From contig NZ_CP120635.1 of assembly GCF_021353295.2 (NCBI RefSeq), forward strand, positions 2,621,501 to 2,685,500: a stretch of 64,000 nucleotides of DNA, given 5' to 3'. The notes under the pieces were generated by a model that was not told the DNA's origin, did not search any database, and saw only the letters and a program-made list of their open reading frames with translations. Within the stretch, counting starts at the first letter, position 1. Every line of letters begins with the position of its first letter. The position numbers and the translations under genes were made by a program. Source of the stretch: Pseudodesulfovibrio thermohalotolerans. GTDB taxonomy: Bacteria > Desulfobacterota > Desulfovibrionia > Desulfovibrionales > Desulfovibrionaceae. Shown here in pieces: positions 44,284 through 53,309 of the stretch.

Positions 44284-46245
44284 ATGACCAAACGCAATAT
44301 CTACCTGAAGACGGTTTCCCCCGAAGAAGCCGTGGCTCTGGCCAAGGCTCACCTCGACCGCGAGGCCCTGCTCGGCACCGAGACGGTGCCCACCCACGAG
44401 GCTGCGGGAAGGGTCACGGCCGGACCGATATACGCAAAATATTCCTCGCCCACTTTCCACGCGGCAGCCATGGATGGCGTGGCCGTGGCGGCGGAGTCAA
44501 CCTTCCTGGCCCGCGAGGACGCGCCCGTGGCCCTTGCGCACGGTGATGAATTCGAATTCGTCAACACGGGCAATCCCCTGCCCCAAGGCAAGAACGCCGT
44601 GGTCATGATCGAAAACGTGGTCCAGAAGGACGAGACCACCGTGCTCATCGACGCGCCCGCCTTCCCGTGGCAGCACGTGCGCCGCATCGGCGAAGACATC
44701 GTGGCCACCGAACTGCTTATCCCCCAGAACCGTGAGCTGACGCCGTCCGATATCGGCGCGCTCATCTCGGCTGGCATCTACGAGGTGGAAGTCCGCGACC
44801 GGGTCAAGACCATTTTTCTGCCCACGGGCGACGAGGTGCTGAATTTCCTCGATAAGCCGGAACCGAGCGCCGGACAAGTCATCGAATCCAACTCCCAGGT
44901 TTTCCGGGCCTATGCAAACGGTTGGGGCATCGACGCGGACTGGTCCGCGCCCGTGCCGGACAATGAGGACGCACTGCGCAACGCGGTTCTGGACGGGCTG
45001 GCAAAGGGGTGCCACATGGTGGTGGTCGGCGCGGGATCGAGCGCGGGCAGCAAGGACTATTCGAAAAAGGTGTTCGAATCCATCGGCAAGGTGCTGGTCC
45101 ACGGCATCTCGGTGATGCCGGGCAAACCCACGCTGCTGGCGGTGACGGACGAACGCAGCGGACATCCGGGCAGGCTCCTGGTCGGCGCGCCGGGCTATCC
45201 TGTGTCGGCGGTGGTCTGCCACGAAAAGATTCTCGCGCCCGTGGTCCACTGGCTCATGGGCAAATCCGTGCCCGAGCGCGAGCGGACAGACATCGTCCTG
45301 GCCCGGAAGACGCCCTCCAGGCCGGGAATGCGCGAGGCCATCCGGCTGGCCGCCGGGCGCATCGGGGATAACATAGTGGGGGCTCCGCTGGCGCGGGGCG
45401 CGGGCATGATAACGACCATGACCAAAGCCCAGGCCGTGGCTTACATTCCCGAGGACGTCGAAGGCGTGGAGCAGGGAGAAACCGTCCGCGCCGAGCTGAC
45501 GGTCCACAAGGGCGACCTCGACAGGGTGCTGGTCCACGTGGGCAGCCACGACAACACCCTGGACCTGCTCGCCAACGAGCTTATGGGACTGCCGGAACCC
45601 TTGCGGCTGGTGTCGAGCCACGCGGGGTCCATGGGCGGCCTGACCGCGCTCAAGGCGGGCTCTGCCCTGTTCGCCGGAGCGCACCTGTTCGACCCCGAAA
45701 CCGGGGACTTCAACTTCCCGTTCATTGAGCGGTACCTTGGCGAACTCCCGGTAACGGTGGTCAACCTGGCCATCCGCCACCAAGGGCTTATCGTGCCCAA
45801 GGGAAACCCGCTGGCCATCCGAGGCGTCGACGACCTGCCCCGCGAGGACGTGGTCTTCATCAACCGCCAGCGGGGGGCCGGAACGCGCATCCTCCTGGAT
45901 CACCACCTGAAAACAGCGGGCATCAGCCCCCGCGACGTGACCGGATACGAAAACGAGGAGTTCACCCACATGGCCGTGGCCGTGAACATACTCACCGGCG
46001 CTGCCTCCTGCGGGCTGGGCATCTATGCGGCGGCCAAGGCGCTGGGCCTGGACTTCGTGCCCCTGGCCCACGAGCGGTATGATCTGATTATCCCCGAAAA
46101 ATACATCGACGACGAGCGCATCCGCACCCTCATCGAGGTCATAGGGAAAAAGGACGTCCAGGCCAGGATCAAGGCACAGGGCGGATATGAAACGGATATG
46201 ACCGGCCGGATCATGAAGCCGGGCATGGGGCTGGGACAGGATTAA
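44284..46245 (+). CDS. moeA: MoeA-type molybdenum cofactor enzyme fused to a periplasmic-binding-protein-like domain
   Basis: 653 residues. Residues 1 to about 410 are MoeA (molybdopterin molybdenumtransferase): '[36 protein letters not shown]', '[21 protein letters not shown]', '[39 protein letters not shown]' and '[14 protein letters not shown]'...'[16 protein letters not shown]'. Residues about 430-653 are a PBP-like domain with '[18 protein letters not shown]', '[26 protein letters not shown]' and '[18 protein letters not shown]', known from ModE/LysR-like and MoeA fusions and thought to sense molybdate, tungstate or a cofactor form. No signal peptide: cytosolic. The start at 44284 has GGAGG in the dispersed repeat. 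Its stop shares TTAA with the convergent gene. Confidence 0.9.
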   Translation: MTKRNIYLKTVSPEEAVALAKAHLDREALLGTETVPTHEAAGRVTAGPIYAKYSSPTFHAAAMDGVAVAAESTFLAREDAPVALAHGDEFEFVNTGNPLPQGKNAVVMIENVVQKDETTVLIDAPAFPWQHVRRIGEDIVATELLIPQNRELTPSDIGALISAGIYEVEVRDRVKTIFLPTGDEVLNFLDKPEPSAGQVIESNSQVFRAYANGWGIDADWSAPVPDNEDALRNAVLDGLAKGCHMVVVGAGSSAGSKDYSKKVFESIGKVLVHGISVMPGKPTLLAVTDERSGHPGRLLVGAPGYPVSAVVCHEKILAPVVHWLMGKSVPERERTDIVLARKTPSRPGMREAIRLAAGRIGDNIVGAPLARGAGMITTMTKAQAVAYIPEDVEGVEQGETVRAELTVHKGDLDRVLVHVGSHDNTLDLLANELMGLPEPLRLVSSHAGSMGGLTALKAGSALFAGAHLFDPETGDFNFPFIERYLGELPVTVVNLAIRHQGLIVPKGNPLAIRGVDDLPREDVVFINRQRGAGTRILLDHHLKTAGISPRDVTGYENEEFTHMAVAVNILTGAASCGLGIYAAAKALGLDFVPLAHERYDLIIPEKYIDDERIRTLIEVIGKKDVQARIKAQGGYETDMTGRIMKPGMGLGQD

Positions 46246-46472
46246 ATCAGGCTTGCGGCCCCGGCCTCCTCGGCCAGGCGGACTTCCACGGCCTTGGGTC
46301 CGGCCTCCTCGTCCACAAGGCCAAAGGAGACTTTTTCACCAGGCTCCAAGGTCTGGAAGCCGTCGCGGACGATTTCCGTGTAATGGACAAAGACGTCGCG
46401 GCCATCGTCGCCAAGGATGAAACCGAACCCCTTCTGCTCGTTGAACCAGGTTACTTCGCCCGTGTGTCGCAC
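46242..46472 (-). CDS. Cold-shock-domain protein
   Basis: 76 residues: '[61 protein letters not shown]' holds RNP1 (KGFGFI) and RNP2 (VFVHY), so it should bind single-stranded RNA or DNA. It starts with GTG at 46472, GGAGG 7 bases upstream. The C-terminus is slightly longer than CspA. Shares its stop tetramer TTAA with moeA. Confidence 0.93.
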   Translation of the reverse strand: MRHTGEVTWFNEQKGFGFILGDDGRDVFVHYTEIVRDGFQTLEPGEKVSFGLVDEEAGPKAVEVRLAEEAGAASLI

Positions 46473-46566
46473 TATAGCCTCCGCAACAAATCGAATGATT
46501 TTTGCCTGACATTACCCATTGGCCGGGGTCTTGGCAATGCGCGGTCGGCCCCGGCCTGCTTCGGAA

Positions 46567-46725
46567 TCAGGAACCGCCGTCCATGTCCCCGGACTCTTCC
46601 TCATCCTGGGCAGGCTCCTGGCCTTCCTGTTTCTTCAGCAGCTTGCGCTGTTGTTTTTCTTCTTTTTTCTTTTTCTTAGCCAACTCTTTCTGCCGTTTCG
46701 CGAACTTGTAATTTGGCTTGGCCAA
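46567..46725 (-). CDS. Lys-rich microprotein, 52 residues, TTG start
   Basis: The minus-strand frame reads MAKPNYKFAKRQKELAKKK... followed by a Lys/Glu/Gln helix and an acidic end (...EESGDMDGGS). Codon use is regular and GGGAG lies 5 bases before the TTG at 46725. The N-terminal block AKPNYKFAKRQKELAKKKK resembles small conserved proteobacterial proteins annotated as hypothetical. Highly basic first half, so RNA or ribosome binding is plausible (inference). It sits between RRM and cold-shock genes on the same strand, in an otherwise empty 350-base gap. Confidence 0.7.
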   Translation of the reverse strand: MAKPNYKFAKRQKELAKKKKKEEKQQRKLLKKQEGQEPAQDEEESGDMDGGS

Positions 46726-46761
46726 AACAACTCCCTGTTATTGATGAACGGCCAAAGGCCG

Positions 46762-46799
46762 CAAAAAAAAAGCCCGTCCCTCCTCGCGAGAGACGGGCA
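46762..46799 (-). terminator. Terminator after the RRM gene
   Basis: Minus strand: GCCCGTC pairs with GACGGGC, followed by nine T. It stands between the RRM gene and the Lys-rich microprotein gene. Confidence 0.9.
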
Positions 46800-46825
46800 T
46801 CGATGCCTTTATCAGGCGGGCTGGG

Positions 46826-47092
46826 CTACCAGCGGGGACGCTCGGCGCGAGGCTTGGCTTCGTTGACCTTCAGGTTGCGGCCACCGAAGTCCTTGCCGTC
46901 CAGAGCTTCAATGGCATCCAGAGCGGCGGAATCGTCGTCCATTTCAACAAAACCGAAACCGCGGGGACGGCCGGTCTCACGATCTTCGATCAGTTTAACG
47001 GAGGAAACCTGGCCGTGAGCCTCGAAAGCCGCGCGGACTTCGTCTTCGGTTGCGGACCAGGGCAGATTGCCGACATAGATATTCTTAGACAT
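46826..47092 (-). CDS. RNA-binding protein with one RRM domain
   Basis: 88 residues: RNP2 'NIYVGNLPW' at the start and RNP1 'RGFGFVEM' near residue 45, with 'EDEVRAAFEAHGQVSSVKLIEDRETGRP' between. Such small RRM proteins are common in cyanobacteria and delta-proteobacteria and often respond to cold or stress (family knowledge). The C-terminus is short and lacks a Gly-rich tail. Its 5' UTR contains a terminator-like hairpin (47140-47180). Confidence 0.95.
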   Translation of the reverse strand: MSKNIYVGNLPWSATEDEVRAAFEAHGQVSSVKLIEDRETGRPRGFGFVEMDDDSAALDAIEALDGKDFGGRNLKVNEAKPRAERPRW

Positions 47093-47139
47093 GGTTATTC
47101 ACTCCCGTGAATGCGGTATGATGCTTATGCATCGATCTA

Positions 47140-47180
47140 AATAAAAAAGAAGCAGTGTACACGATGCGCACTCTGCTTCT
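47140..47180 (-). promoter_or_regulatory. Terminator-like hairpin in the 5' region of the RRM gene (possible attenuator)
   Basis: On the minus strand AGAAGCAG pairs with CTGCTTCT around a 17-base loop (an alternative pairing uses AGTG/CACT), then TTTTTTATTT follows. It ends only about 47 bases before the RRM start codon. It may end the upstream ABC-gene transcript, or, if the promoter at 47263-47291 is real, act as an attenuator in the RRM leader. Confidence 0.6.
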
Positions 47181-47262
47181 CGATATACCTGTTTCCTTTC
47201 CCCAGTCAGCGTCGGCCGGAAATAGACCGTCCCTACAGGGGTACGCTGACACACTGATGGGC

Positions 47263-47291
47263 ACATTTGGACAAAAAGAGAAACAAGTCAA
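47263..47291 (-). promoter_or_regulatory. Candidate promoter for the RRM gene
   Basis: TTGACT (47291-47286) with a 17-base spacer to AAATGT (47268-47263). The -35 is good, the -10 is weak. It would give a leader of about 160 bases containing the terminator-like hairpin. Confidence 0.35.
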
Positions 47292-47337
47292 GGGGTTTTT
47301 CAAAATTTAAAAGGAATAATCCCGACCAGTTCCGAGT

Positions 47338-48834
47338 TCATCCTCTTCCTAACACCCTATTACCCTTTGCGATATCCCGACAAAGGCGCTTTCGACCGCC
47401 CTCAATTTCCATAATCCGATTGATCGCGGGGATGCGGTCTTCGGGGTAATGAGAGACCATTATCAGCGGTGTTCCGGCCTCTGCGAGACGCTGAACAAGC
47501 TCGATCATACGCGCCCGCGAAGCAGGGTCCAGGCCGGAAAGGGGCTCGTCCAGAAGGAGCAGTTTCGGGCCGGGGGCCATGGCCCTGGCCAGAAAGACGC
47601 GACGCTGCTGACCGTATGACATGTGCCGGAGCCGCCGGGAGCCCAATCCCTTGAGGCCGACAATTTCCAGCCATTGCTCGGCCCCGAGCCGCTCCAGGCT
47701 GGTGGGTTCGTCGAGCATCCCGACGGAACCGCGGAACCCGGACATGATCGTCTCCTCGGCGGTCACTTCCCAGCCCAGTTCGCGGGCGTAGCTCGCCTGG
47801 AGCGCGGGCGAGACCACGCCGATGAGCGGCCGGGCCTCGTCCATGGTCATGCCGCCGAGCCGCTCCACCGTGCCCGTGCCCCGGTCCCCGTCGGCATAGG
47901 GCGCGATCTCGCTGGTGATGAGCTTGAGAAGCGTGGACTTGCCCGCGCCGTTCTCTCCGAGCACGAGCCAGTTCTCGCCGGGCAGCACCTCCCAGTCGAT
48001 GTCGTCGAGGATGCGGACGCCGTCGGCCACTACGGACACATTCTTCATGCGTAAGAGAAAATCGAAGCTGTCCGTAGCGGGCGCAGGCGGCAGATCGCAG
48101 GAGACCACATCGGGCACGGCCTCTCTCAGGGCCCGCATGGCCTGATCCCGAACGCCCTCGGCAAGCACCTGCCCGTTGTCCAGGGCCAAGGCCCGGGCCA
48201 CGCATTCGGGCAGGTCTCCGGCGCGATGGGCGGCGCAGACCAGCGTGGTCCGCTCACCGGCCAGGTTGAGCAGTTCGATGACTCCGACGCGCGCCTTTGC
48301 GTCCAGCCCGTCCAGGCTCTCGTCCAGAAGCAGGATGTCCGGCTCCGGGGCAAGGGCTCTGGCCACCAGAAGCTTGCGCACCTGCCCTGTGGAAAGTGTG
48401 CGCAACTCGCTCTCGGCCAGGTCGCGGATGTCCAGCAGGTCGATGACCGCGTCGGCCGCGCTCTCCTGCTCCGGAGACGCGGGCTGGTACAGAATGGGCG
48501 TGTCGAAAAATCCGGCCAACACCACGTCGCGCCCCTTCACCCTGGGGGTGTGCAGGAAATAGAAGTCCTGCATGTCGGCCGAAACCAGGCCGATGCGTTG
48601 CCGCAGCCCCAGCACTGACCGCTGCGGGCCTTCGCCGAAGTCATAGACCCGCTCCCCGCCGGGGTCGGGTGTAATCTCGCCGCGCAAGAGCTTCAACAAC
48701 GTCGTCTTGCCCGAGCCGTTGCGCCCGGTCACGGCCGTATGGCCGCCGCGTTCCAACCGCCAGTCGAGCGGCCCGAGCAGCCGCCTGCCGTTTCGGGTCA
48801 CGCTCACGTCTTTCAAGGAAACAAGTGGATTCAT
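47338..48834 (-). CDS. Double ABC ATPase of the ModF/PhrA type
   Basis: 498 residues with two ATP-binding cassettes and no membrane segment. Cassette 1: Walker A 'GRNGSGKTT' (near residue 37), signature 'LSTGQ', Walker B 'ILLLDESLDGLD'. Cassette 2: Walker A 'GENGAGKST', signature 'MSYGQ', Walker B 'LLLLDEPLSGLD' and 'VSHYPED'. Both signatures differ from LSGGQ. The layout resembles E. coli ModF, linked to molybdate transport operons but of unclear function. No transporter partner lies nearby. ATG 48834, divergent from the DUF362 gene. Confidence 0.82.
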   Translation of the reverse strand: MNPLVSLKDVSVTRNGRRLLGPLDWRLERGGHTAVTGRNGSGKTTLLKLLRGEITPDPGGERVYDFGEGPQRSVLGLRQRIGLVSADMQDFYFLHTPRVKGRDVVLAGFFDTPILYQPASPEQESAADAVIDLLDIRDLAESELRTLSTGQVRKLLVARALAPEPDILLLDESLDGLDAKARVGVIELLNLAGERTTLVCAAHRAGDLPECVARALALDNGQVLAEGVRDQAMRALREAVPDVVSCDLPPAPATDSFDFLLRMKNVSVVADGVRILDDIDWEVLPGENWLVLGENGAGKSTLLKLITSEIAPYADGDRGTGTVERLGGMTMDEARPLIGVVSPALQASYARELGWEVTAEETIMSGFRGSVGMLDEPTSLERLGAEQWLEIVGLKGLGSRRLRHMSYGQQRRVFLARAMAPGPKLLLLDEPLSGLDPASRARMIELVQRLAEAGTPLIMVSHYPEDRIPAINRIMEIEGGRKRLCRDIAKGNRVLGRG

Positions 48835-48913
48835 GCGGCCACTCTCTCCTTTCACGGCCCGACTGGCAACCCCCGACTTGTCATCCTCGACGGCCGGGCC
48901 TATGCTGCCCGTC

Positions 48914-49837
48914 ATGCCCGAAACCGTCGCCATCCTCCGGGTTCCGGAACACCGCCCCGAGCTGCTCGAACCGGCCGTGGCCGAGCTTCTCGAAAGCATC
49001 GGCTTCGCTCTCGCTCCCGGCGACCGCGTTCTGGTCAAGCCCAACCTGGTCAACGGAAGCAACGCGGTCCACTGCACCACCCACCCGCTGGCGGTCCGGG
49101 CGGCCTGCGCCTGGCTGCTGGACCACAATGCAAAAGTGACCGTGGCCGACTCCCCGGCCTTCGGATCGGCTGCCTCCGTGGCCCGCGCCTCCGGGCTTGA
49201 AAAAGCCCTGGCCGAACTCGGTCTCGAAGTGCGAAGCCTGGCCCGGCCCGCACCCCTTCCGCTCACGCTTGGCGGTTCCATCGGCCTGTCGCGGGACGCC
49301 ATGGAGGCGGATCGCATACTCAACCTCCCCAAACTCAAGGTTCATTGCCAGATGACCTTGTCCGGCGCGGTCAAAAACATGTTCGGCTGCGTCGTGGGCT
49401 TTCGCAAGGCCCTGGCCCACAACCGGCTTGGGCACAGCCACGCGATTTTCCGGTCCATGCTCATGGATGTGTACCGCGCCCTGCCTCAGACCACGCACCT
49501 CATGGACGGAATCCGTCCCATGCACCGGGACGGCCCCATAAAGGGAGAACCGTTCCCCCTCGGCCTCATGGCGGCATCCCGAAACGGCGTGGCCCTGGAC
49601 ACGATGGCCGCCGCGCTGCTCGGGCTGACTCCCGAACAGGTCCCCCTGTGGGAAGAGGCACGCATGAGAGGAATGGAAGGCGCCGCCCCGTCCAGACTGA
49701 TGTTCCCCCTGGATACACCCGACAATTTCGACGCCGCCGATTTTGTCCTCTCCGAGGAACGCGAGCTTTCCTTCGCCCCCATGCGGCTGCTGCGGGGAAG
49801 GATTCGCAGTTTCTTGAGACACCTTGCAAGAAGCTGA
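48914..49837 (+). CDS. DUF362 domain protein
   Basis: 307 residues: 'VLVKPNLVNGSNAVHCTTHPLAVRAACAWLLDHNAKVTVADSPAFGSAASV', 'ILNLPKLKVHCQMTLSGAVKNMFGCVVG' and 'LMDGIRPMHRDGPIKG...LGLMAASRNGVALDTMAAALLGL' are the conserved DUF362 segments. Function is not established; members often sit beside Fe-S or redox genes. No ferredoxin domain is fused here. The start is uncertain (48902 or 48914); the latter fits the family N-terminus (MPETVAILRVP). hypF follows after 40 bases. Confidence 0.85.
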   Translation: MPETVAILRVPEHRPELLEPAVAELLESIGFALAPGDRVLVKPNLVNGSNAVHCTTHPLAVRAACAWLLDHNAKVTVADSPAFGSAASVARASGLEKALAELGLEVRSLARPAPLPLTLGGSIGLSRDAMEADRILNLPKLKVHCQMTLSGAVKNMFGCVVGFRKALAHNRLGHSHAIFRSMLMDVYRALPQTTHLMDGIRPMHRDGPIKGEPFPLGLMAASRNGVALDTMAAALLGLTPEQVPLWEEARMRGMEGAAPSRLMFPLDTPDNFDAADFVLSEERELSFAPMRLLRGRIRSFLRHLARS

Positions 49838-49877
49838 TTCCCCTTGCGAAAAATAATATTGAACGGTAAGGACAACC

Positions 49878-52208
49878 ATGCATAGACGCCAAAAATTCAC
49901 CATCACCGGGCAGGTGCAGGGCGTGGGCTTTCGGCCCTTCGTCTACCGCATCGCCCTCGATCACGGCGTCACCGGCTCGGTGAACAACTCGTCGGACGGG
50001 GTGCTCATCGAAGTCCAGGGAGACGCCGGACAGGTAGCCGGCTTTTCCGAGGACCTGACGGGCAAGCTGCCGCCCCTGGCGCGCATCGTCACCTTTGATT
50101 CGGAATGCATGGAGCCCATCGAAGGCGAAGACGCGTTCATCATCCTCGAATCCACCCGCAAGTCCGGCAACTCCGTGCTCATCTCCCCGGACGTGGCCAC
50201 CTGCCCCGACTGTCTGAACGACATGAGCGACCCGGGCAACCGGCGCTACCGCTACCCGTTCACCAACTGCACCAACTGCGGGCCGCGCTACACCATCACC
50301 CGGTCCATCCCCTACGACCGGCCCCAGACCTCCATGGCCACTTTTCCTCTCTGCCCGGAGTGCGAAACCGAGTACATGGACCCGCTGGACCGACGCTTCC
50401 ATGCCCAGCCCAACGCCTGTCCGCGCTGCGGCCCGGCCACATGGCTGGCCCGCCCCGACGGCACGGTCATCTCCCAGGGCGACGAATCCCTGCGGGGGCT
50501 GGCCCGTGAACTGGCCCAAGGCAAAATCGTTGCGGTCAAGGGCCTCGGCGGTTTTCATCTGGTCTGCGACGCGGCCTCCGAAAAAGCCATGGCCGAACTC
50601 AGGCTGCGCAAACATCGGCCGGACAAGCCGCTGGCCGTGATGGTCGCGGACATGGACACCGCCCGGCGGCTGGCCCACATATCCCAGGCCGAAGAGGAAT
50701 GGCTGACCGGCATTCAACGCCCCATCGTACTGGCGGCCAAGAAACGGCCCTTCCCCCTGGCCCGGTCCGTGGCCCCGGACACGAATTTCATCGGCATGAT
50801 GCTCCCGTACACCCCGCTCCACCACATCCTTCTCCACGACTACGCGGAACTGATGGGACCGGAAGCGGCCCTCATCATGACCTCCGGCAACATGAACTCG
50901 GAGCCCATCTGCCTGGACAACGACGAGGCTCTGGAGCGGCTGGCGCCCATCGCCGACATCTTTCTCTTCCACAACCGGGACATCCTCATCCGCACGGACG
51001 ATTCCGTGGTTCGGGTCAACCCCGGTACGGGCGAGCCGATCTTCATGCGCCGGGCGCGCGGCTTCGTGCCCTCCCCGGTGTTCCTGCCGGTCAAGGGCGA
51101 CACGGTCCTCGGCGTGGGCCCGGAGCTCAAGTGCACCCTGACCCTGACCAAAGGCGACCAGGCCTTCACCAGCCAGCACATCGGCAACATGTCCAACCTG
51201 GAAACCATGCGGTTCCACAACGAAATTCGCGCCCACCTCGAAGACATCCTCCAGGTCGAGCCGAAGCTCATCGTCCGCGACCTGCATCCGGACTACCTGA
51301 CGTCCTCCCTGGCCGAGGAACTGGGAAGCAGGCGCGGCATGCCCGTGGCCGCGCTCCAGCACCACTACGCCCACATCCACGCGGTCCTGGCCGAAAACAA
51401 GTTCGACGGCCCGGCCATAGGCCTGGCCCTGGACGGTACGGGATACGGCGAGGACGGAACCATCTGGGGCGGGGAATGTCTGCTGGTGGACCCGTCCACC
51501 CTGGATCACCAAAGGCTCGCCCGCTTCGCCCACATCCGGCTGCCCGGCGGCGAGACCGCGGTGAAGGAGCCGTGGCGCATCGCCCAGGCGGCCCTGTGGG
51601 AACTCGGCATCCGGGAACCGGGCCGCTACGAGTGGCCATGGCTCAAACATTTCGAGGCCGCGAGCCGTTTCCTTCCGCAACTGCTCGAAAAGGATATCAA
51701 CGCGCCCCAAACCTCCAGTTGCGGAAGACTGTTCGACGGCGTGGCCGCCCTCTGCGGACTTGCCGAGACCATCACCTACGAGGGTCAGGCGGCCATTCTA
51801 CTGGAAAAAGTCCAGGACATGGACGAAACCAAGGCCTACCCTTGTCCGCTCCGGTCCGCGGATCCGGTGGCTCTGGACACCCTCTCCCTGGTGGCGGCGG
51901 TCCTGGAGGACCTGGAACGGGGCGTTCCCGTAGGGAAAATCGCCCGCCGCTTCCATCTCGGCCTCATGGGCGGACTGACCGAACTGGCCTTCTCGTTTTC
52001 CATGCTCCTCGACATCCACCATGTGGCACTGTCCGGCGGGGTGATGCAGAACCTTACCCTTGCAGGCGAATTGCCCCTGGCGCTGCAAGGCGCAGGTCTG
52101 ATACCCTTGATGCATACCCAACTGCCGCCCAATGACGGCTGCATCTCCCTTGGACAGGCGGCCTGGGGGATGCGGAAATTGCTGCTCAATACACAGGAGT
52201 CTTCATGA
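49878..52208 (+). CDS. hypF: Hydrogenase maturation carbamoyltransferase HypF
   Basis: 776 residues, full length. It makes the thiocyanate-level carbamoyl group that becomes the CN ligands of [NiFe] hydrogenases. Domains in order: acylphosphatase ('GQVQGVGFRPFVYRIA', residues 10-25), two zinc fingers ('CPDCLNDM...CTNCGPRYT' and 'CPECETEY...CPRCGP'), YrdC-like ('GLGGFHLVCDA', 'RKHRPDKPLAVM'), and Kae1-like with 'HHYAHIHA' near residue 495, 'ALDGTGYGEDGTIWGGE' and 'LSGGVMQN'. AAGGACAACC precedes the ATG. The next gene starts within its stop codon (ATGA). Confidence 0.97.
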   Translation: MHRRQKFTITGQVQGVGFRPFVYRIALDHGVTGSVNNSSDGVLIEVQGDAGQVAGFSEDLTGKLPPLARIVTFDSECMEPIEGEDAFIILESTRKSGNSVLISPDVATCPDCLNDMSDPGNRRYRYPFTNCTNCGPRYTITRSIPYDRPQTSMATFPLCPECETEYMDPLDRRFHAQPNACPRCGPATWLARPDGTVISQGDESLRGLARELAQGKIVAVKGLGGFHLVCDAASEKAMAELRLRKHRPDKPLAVMVADMDTARRLAHISQAEEEWLTGIQRPIVLAAKKRPFPLARSVAPDTNFIGMMLPYTPLHHILLHDYAELMGPEAALIMTSGNMNSEPICLDNDEALERLAPIADIFLFHNRDILIRTDDSVVRVNPGTGEPIFMRRARGFVPSPVFLPVKGDTVLGVGPELKCTLTLTKGDQAFTSQHIGNMSNLETMRFHNEIRAHLEDILQVEPKLIVRDLHPDYLTSSLAEELGSRRGMPVAALQHHYAHIHAVLAENKFDGPAIGLALDGTGYGEDGTIWGGECLLVDPSTLDHQRLARFAHIRLPGGETAVKEPWRIAQAALWELGIREPGRYEWPWLKHFEAASRFLPQLLEKDINAPQTSSCGRLFDGVAALCGLAETITYEGQAAILLEKVQDMDETKAYPCPLRSADPVALDTLSLVAAVLEDLERGVPVGKIARRFHLGLMGGLTELAFSFSMLLDIHHVALSGGVMQNLTLAGELPLALQGAGLIPLMHTQLPPNDGCISLGQAAWGMRKLLLNTQESS

Positions 52209-52915
52209 ACCGTACAATGACGCTGCTCTTCACGCTTTTCATGCTTCTCGTCCCGGCAACCATCCAGGCGGCTCCGCTCTGCGCCCCGCCCGTGCTGACC
52301 TCGGTGTCCATCCAGGAGAACACGCCGGGATTCAAGGTGGACGCCGAATACCCCGTGCTCTGCCAAAGCGAGGCCAGCAAAACCATCCGGGACTACGTTG
52401 CCGCCTCCATCCTCGACTTCAAGATGACCGACCCCGAGCACGACCTGAGCTTCTTCCCCCACCAGTACGAAATGATGACCCGGTACGCGGTCTGGCCCAC
52501 GCCTGGCGGCCGCTACGTCTCGGTCAAGCTCAACGTCATGTTCTACACCGGCGGAGCGCACCCCAACCACTGGCCCAAAACCTGGGTATTCGACATGACC
52601 GACGGCAGCCCGCTCACCCTGGGCAAGCTCTTCCCCAACCGCGTGGCCGCGCTGGACAAGATTTCAGGTATCTGCCGCGAAGTGCTCACCAAGTCTCTTG
52701 GGGATATGTATCTGCCCGAAATGCTCAATTACGGCATCGAGCCCGTCGGAAAAAACTTCGACAATTTCATCCTGACATCGGAGGGCGTGGCCTTCTATTT
52801 CGCCCCGTACCAGGTGGCCCCCTATGCGGCCGGCGAACAGGTGGTTACCATTCCCTATGACCACCTTGAAGGATATATCTCTCAAGATATCGCAAAGATC
52901 GCGATCGGAGATTAA
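52205..52915 (+). CDS. Exported DUF3298/RsiV-like protein
   Basis: 236 residues. Residues 1-22 are a signal peptide (MNRTMTLLFTLFMLLVPATIQA). The body has an N-terminal DUF4163-like part ('FKVDAEYPVLCQSEASKTIRDYVAASILDFK') and a DUF3298 part ('VKLNVMFYTGGAHPNHWPKTWVFDMTDGSPLTLGKLF', 'ILTSEGVAFYFAPYQVAPYAAGEQVVTIPYDHLEGYI'), seen in RsiV-type lysozyme sensors and PdaC. It lacks a membrane anchor after the signal, so it is probably periplasmic. The ATG overlaps the hypF stop by 4 bases. Confidence 0.82.
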   Translation: MNRTMTLLFTLFMLLVPATIQAAPLCAPPVLTSVSIQENTPGFKVDAEYPVLCQSEASKTIRDYVAASILDFKMTDPEHDLSFFPHQYEMMTRYAVWPTPGGRYVSVKLNVMFYTGGAHPNHWPKTWVFDMTDGSPLTLGKLFPNRVAALDKISGICREVLTKSLGDMYLPEMLNYGIEPVGKNFDNFILTSEGVAFYFAPYQVAPYAAGEQVVTIPYDHLEGYISQDIAKIAIGD

Positions 52916-52983
52916 CGGACGTTGCCTCCATGCCGGAAAAACGATAAAAATAACCATCTTGATAATCATATAAAGGAGCCCGC

Positions 52984-53142
52984 ATGGAAATCATCCGCAT
53001 CATCATCTCCGTTCTCATCCCGCCGCTGGGCGCATTTCTCAAGGTCGGCCTTGGCCTTCAGTTCTGGGTCAACCTGCTCTTGACCCTCCTGGGCTACTTC
53101 CCCGGCCTGGTCCATGTGATCTGGCTGCTGTCCAGACGCTAA
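52984..53142 (+). CDS. Pmp3/YqaE-family small membrane protein
   Basis: 52 residues with two membrane segments: MEIIRIIISVLIPPLGAFLK, then 'GLQFWVNLLLTLLGYFPGLVHVIWLL'. 'PPLGAF' and 'TLLGYFPGLVHVIW' are the Pmp3 (UPF0057) signatures. The family is associated with membrane potential and salt or low-temperature stress. AAAGGAGCCCGC precedes the ATG. Confidence 0.93.
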   Translation: MEIIRIIISVLIPPLGAFLKVGLGLQFWVNLLLTLLGYFPGLVHVIWLLSRR

Positions 53143-53152
53143 ACCAGACAAC

Positions 53153-53184
53153 AAAAAGGCCCGGCGAATGCCGGGCCTTTTTCG
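53153..53184 (+). terminator. Terminator after the Pmp3-type gene
   Basis: AAAAAGGCCCGGC pairs perfectly with GCCGGGCCTTTTT around GAAT. It can work in both directions and ends the hypF-DUF3298-Pmp3 group. Confidence 0.93.
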
Positions 53185-53309
53185 TTCCGAATTTTGTGGG
53201 AAGAGGGAGACAGATATGGAGCCGCCTTCGGCGGGCTGGACGGATGATTTCACCTGACAAATCCGCCAGAGGCGGCATCCCTTTTCTTCCCGAGCCTCAG
53301 CACGAAAAG

